From the NCBI GenBank assembly GCA_046582185.1, contig JAYGEX010000035.1:61293-125292 (forward strand): a stretch of 64,000 nt of DNA. Reading direction: 5' to 3'. Below are positions 63,804 through 64,000 of this stretch, one piece after another. The stretch's first letter is position 1; each line of letters opens with the position of its first letter. The notes beneath the pieces were generated by a model. The model searched no databases, was not told where the DNA came from, and saw only the letters and a list, made by a program, of their open reading frames with translations. The position numbers and the translations under genes were made by a program. Origin of the DNA: GCA-002726655 sp046582185. Lineage in GTDB: Bacteria > Pseudomonadota > Gammaproteobacteria > Pseudomonadales > Azotimanducaceae.

Positions 63804-63967
63804 GCCTAATAGTGGTGAGAGTCGCCATGTCGAGCAAACGCAAAGTAGAACAAATCTTAATTAAAACAAAGGTTTAGTCAGTTGGCACGAATCATGTATT
63901 GCCTAGCTGCAACGCGCTGCAGGAATGTATGAATAGTGCAAACTGAATTCGAATTTTGCGCATATAA

Positions 63968-63991
63968 CTAGAATTAGAACTAGAACTAATT
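63968..63991. repeat. Short hexanucleotide tract (CTAGAA/TTAGAA)
   Basis: Three adjacent YTAGAA units and one degenerate CTAATT. Similar in unit length and composition to the CTAAAA tract at 3411-3478. Confidence 0.6.
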
Positions 63992-64000
63992 GTTCCGGGG

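Larger units (their letters stand above)
63727..64000. other. Intergenic end of the window
   Basis: 274 bases with no gene. Contains the terminator at 63783 and a short hexanucleotide tract (CTAGAA/TTAGAA units, 63968-63991). Confidence 0.5.

Noticed and set aside
1..64000. tRNA, rRNA or CRISPR loci
   Set aside because: No cloverleaf, rRNA-like block or spaced direct-repeat array was seen anywhere in the window.

Overview
This 64 kb window looks like a chromosomal segment of a marine gammaproteobacterium. The evidence is rpoH, a cysI-DUF934-cysG sulfite-reduction operon, a TonB-dependent receptor, an Omp85-type outer-membrane protein, and many acyl-CoA, luciferase-like (LLM), phytanoyl-CoA dioxygenase and CaiB-type genes. 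That gene mix is common in free-living and sponge-associated uncultured marine Gammaproteobacteria. The assignment is inferred from gene content only. Gene density is normal, but the number of broken genes is high.

Layout. 1-9.3 kb: end of a flavin monooxygenase, an IS3 remnant, a TonB receptor, an interrupted exported-protein gene, then a visibly GC-richer block (SLC13 fragment, intact M48 protease, MscS fragment) lying exactly between two identical 91-bp direct repeats, then an interrupted beta-lactamase-like gene and an LLM oxidoreductase. 9.3-16.1 kb: a decayed region with IS91 and IS30 remnants, EAL-HDOD, response-regulator and TIR/TolB/TPR pseudogenes, around an intact MarR regulator with its divergent target gene and palindromic operators. 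16.1-30.7 kb: mostly intact oxidative metabolism (SDR, two PhyH dioxygenases, a redoxin-2OG oxygenase fusion, LLM oxidoreductases, P450, GST), an M20 peptidase, a methyltransferase, an Nramp-type transporter and a glycosyltransferase, interrupted by a second graveyard at 22.7-23.8 kb. 30.7-34.4 kb: sulfite reduction and siroheme synthesis. 34.6-38.7 kb: a chimeric fragment, a truncated REP-type transposase, rpoH with a heat-shock-like promoter, and DUF169 and NTF2-like genes. 38.8-56.5 kb: acyl-CoA metabolism (MaoC, two CaiB, SDR, acyl-CoA ligase, acyl-CoA dehydrogenase) around an unusual co-oriented trio: a roughly 1290-residue permease/FG-GAP fusion, a probable selenocysteine-containing GrdB-like protein, and an Omp85-like barrel. 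56.5-64 kb: PnuC with a small-molecule kinase, threonine-synthase-like protein, amidase, arylsulfotransferase and gamma-glutamyltransferase.

Three patterns run across the window. Several genes are otherwise intact but carry one in-frame stop (near 3884, 7337, 41331 and 53665), and one more TGA, at 47869, is best read as selenocysteine. Three reading frames begin with ATT or ATC where a Met is expected. A degenerate interspersed repeat with core CCGGCGG...TCTGGACAAG occurs in intergenic DNA, and a truncated REP-associated tyrosine transposase lies in the same window. The strongest candidates for something undescribed are the permease/FG-GAP plus selenoprotein plus Omp85 group and the repeat-bounded block at 4586-6558.
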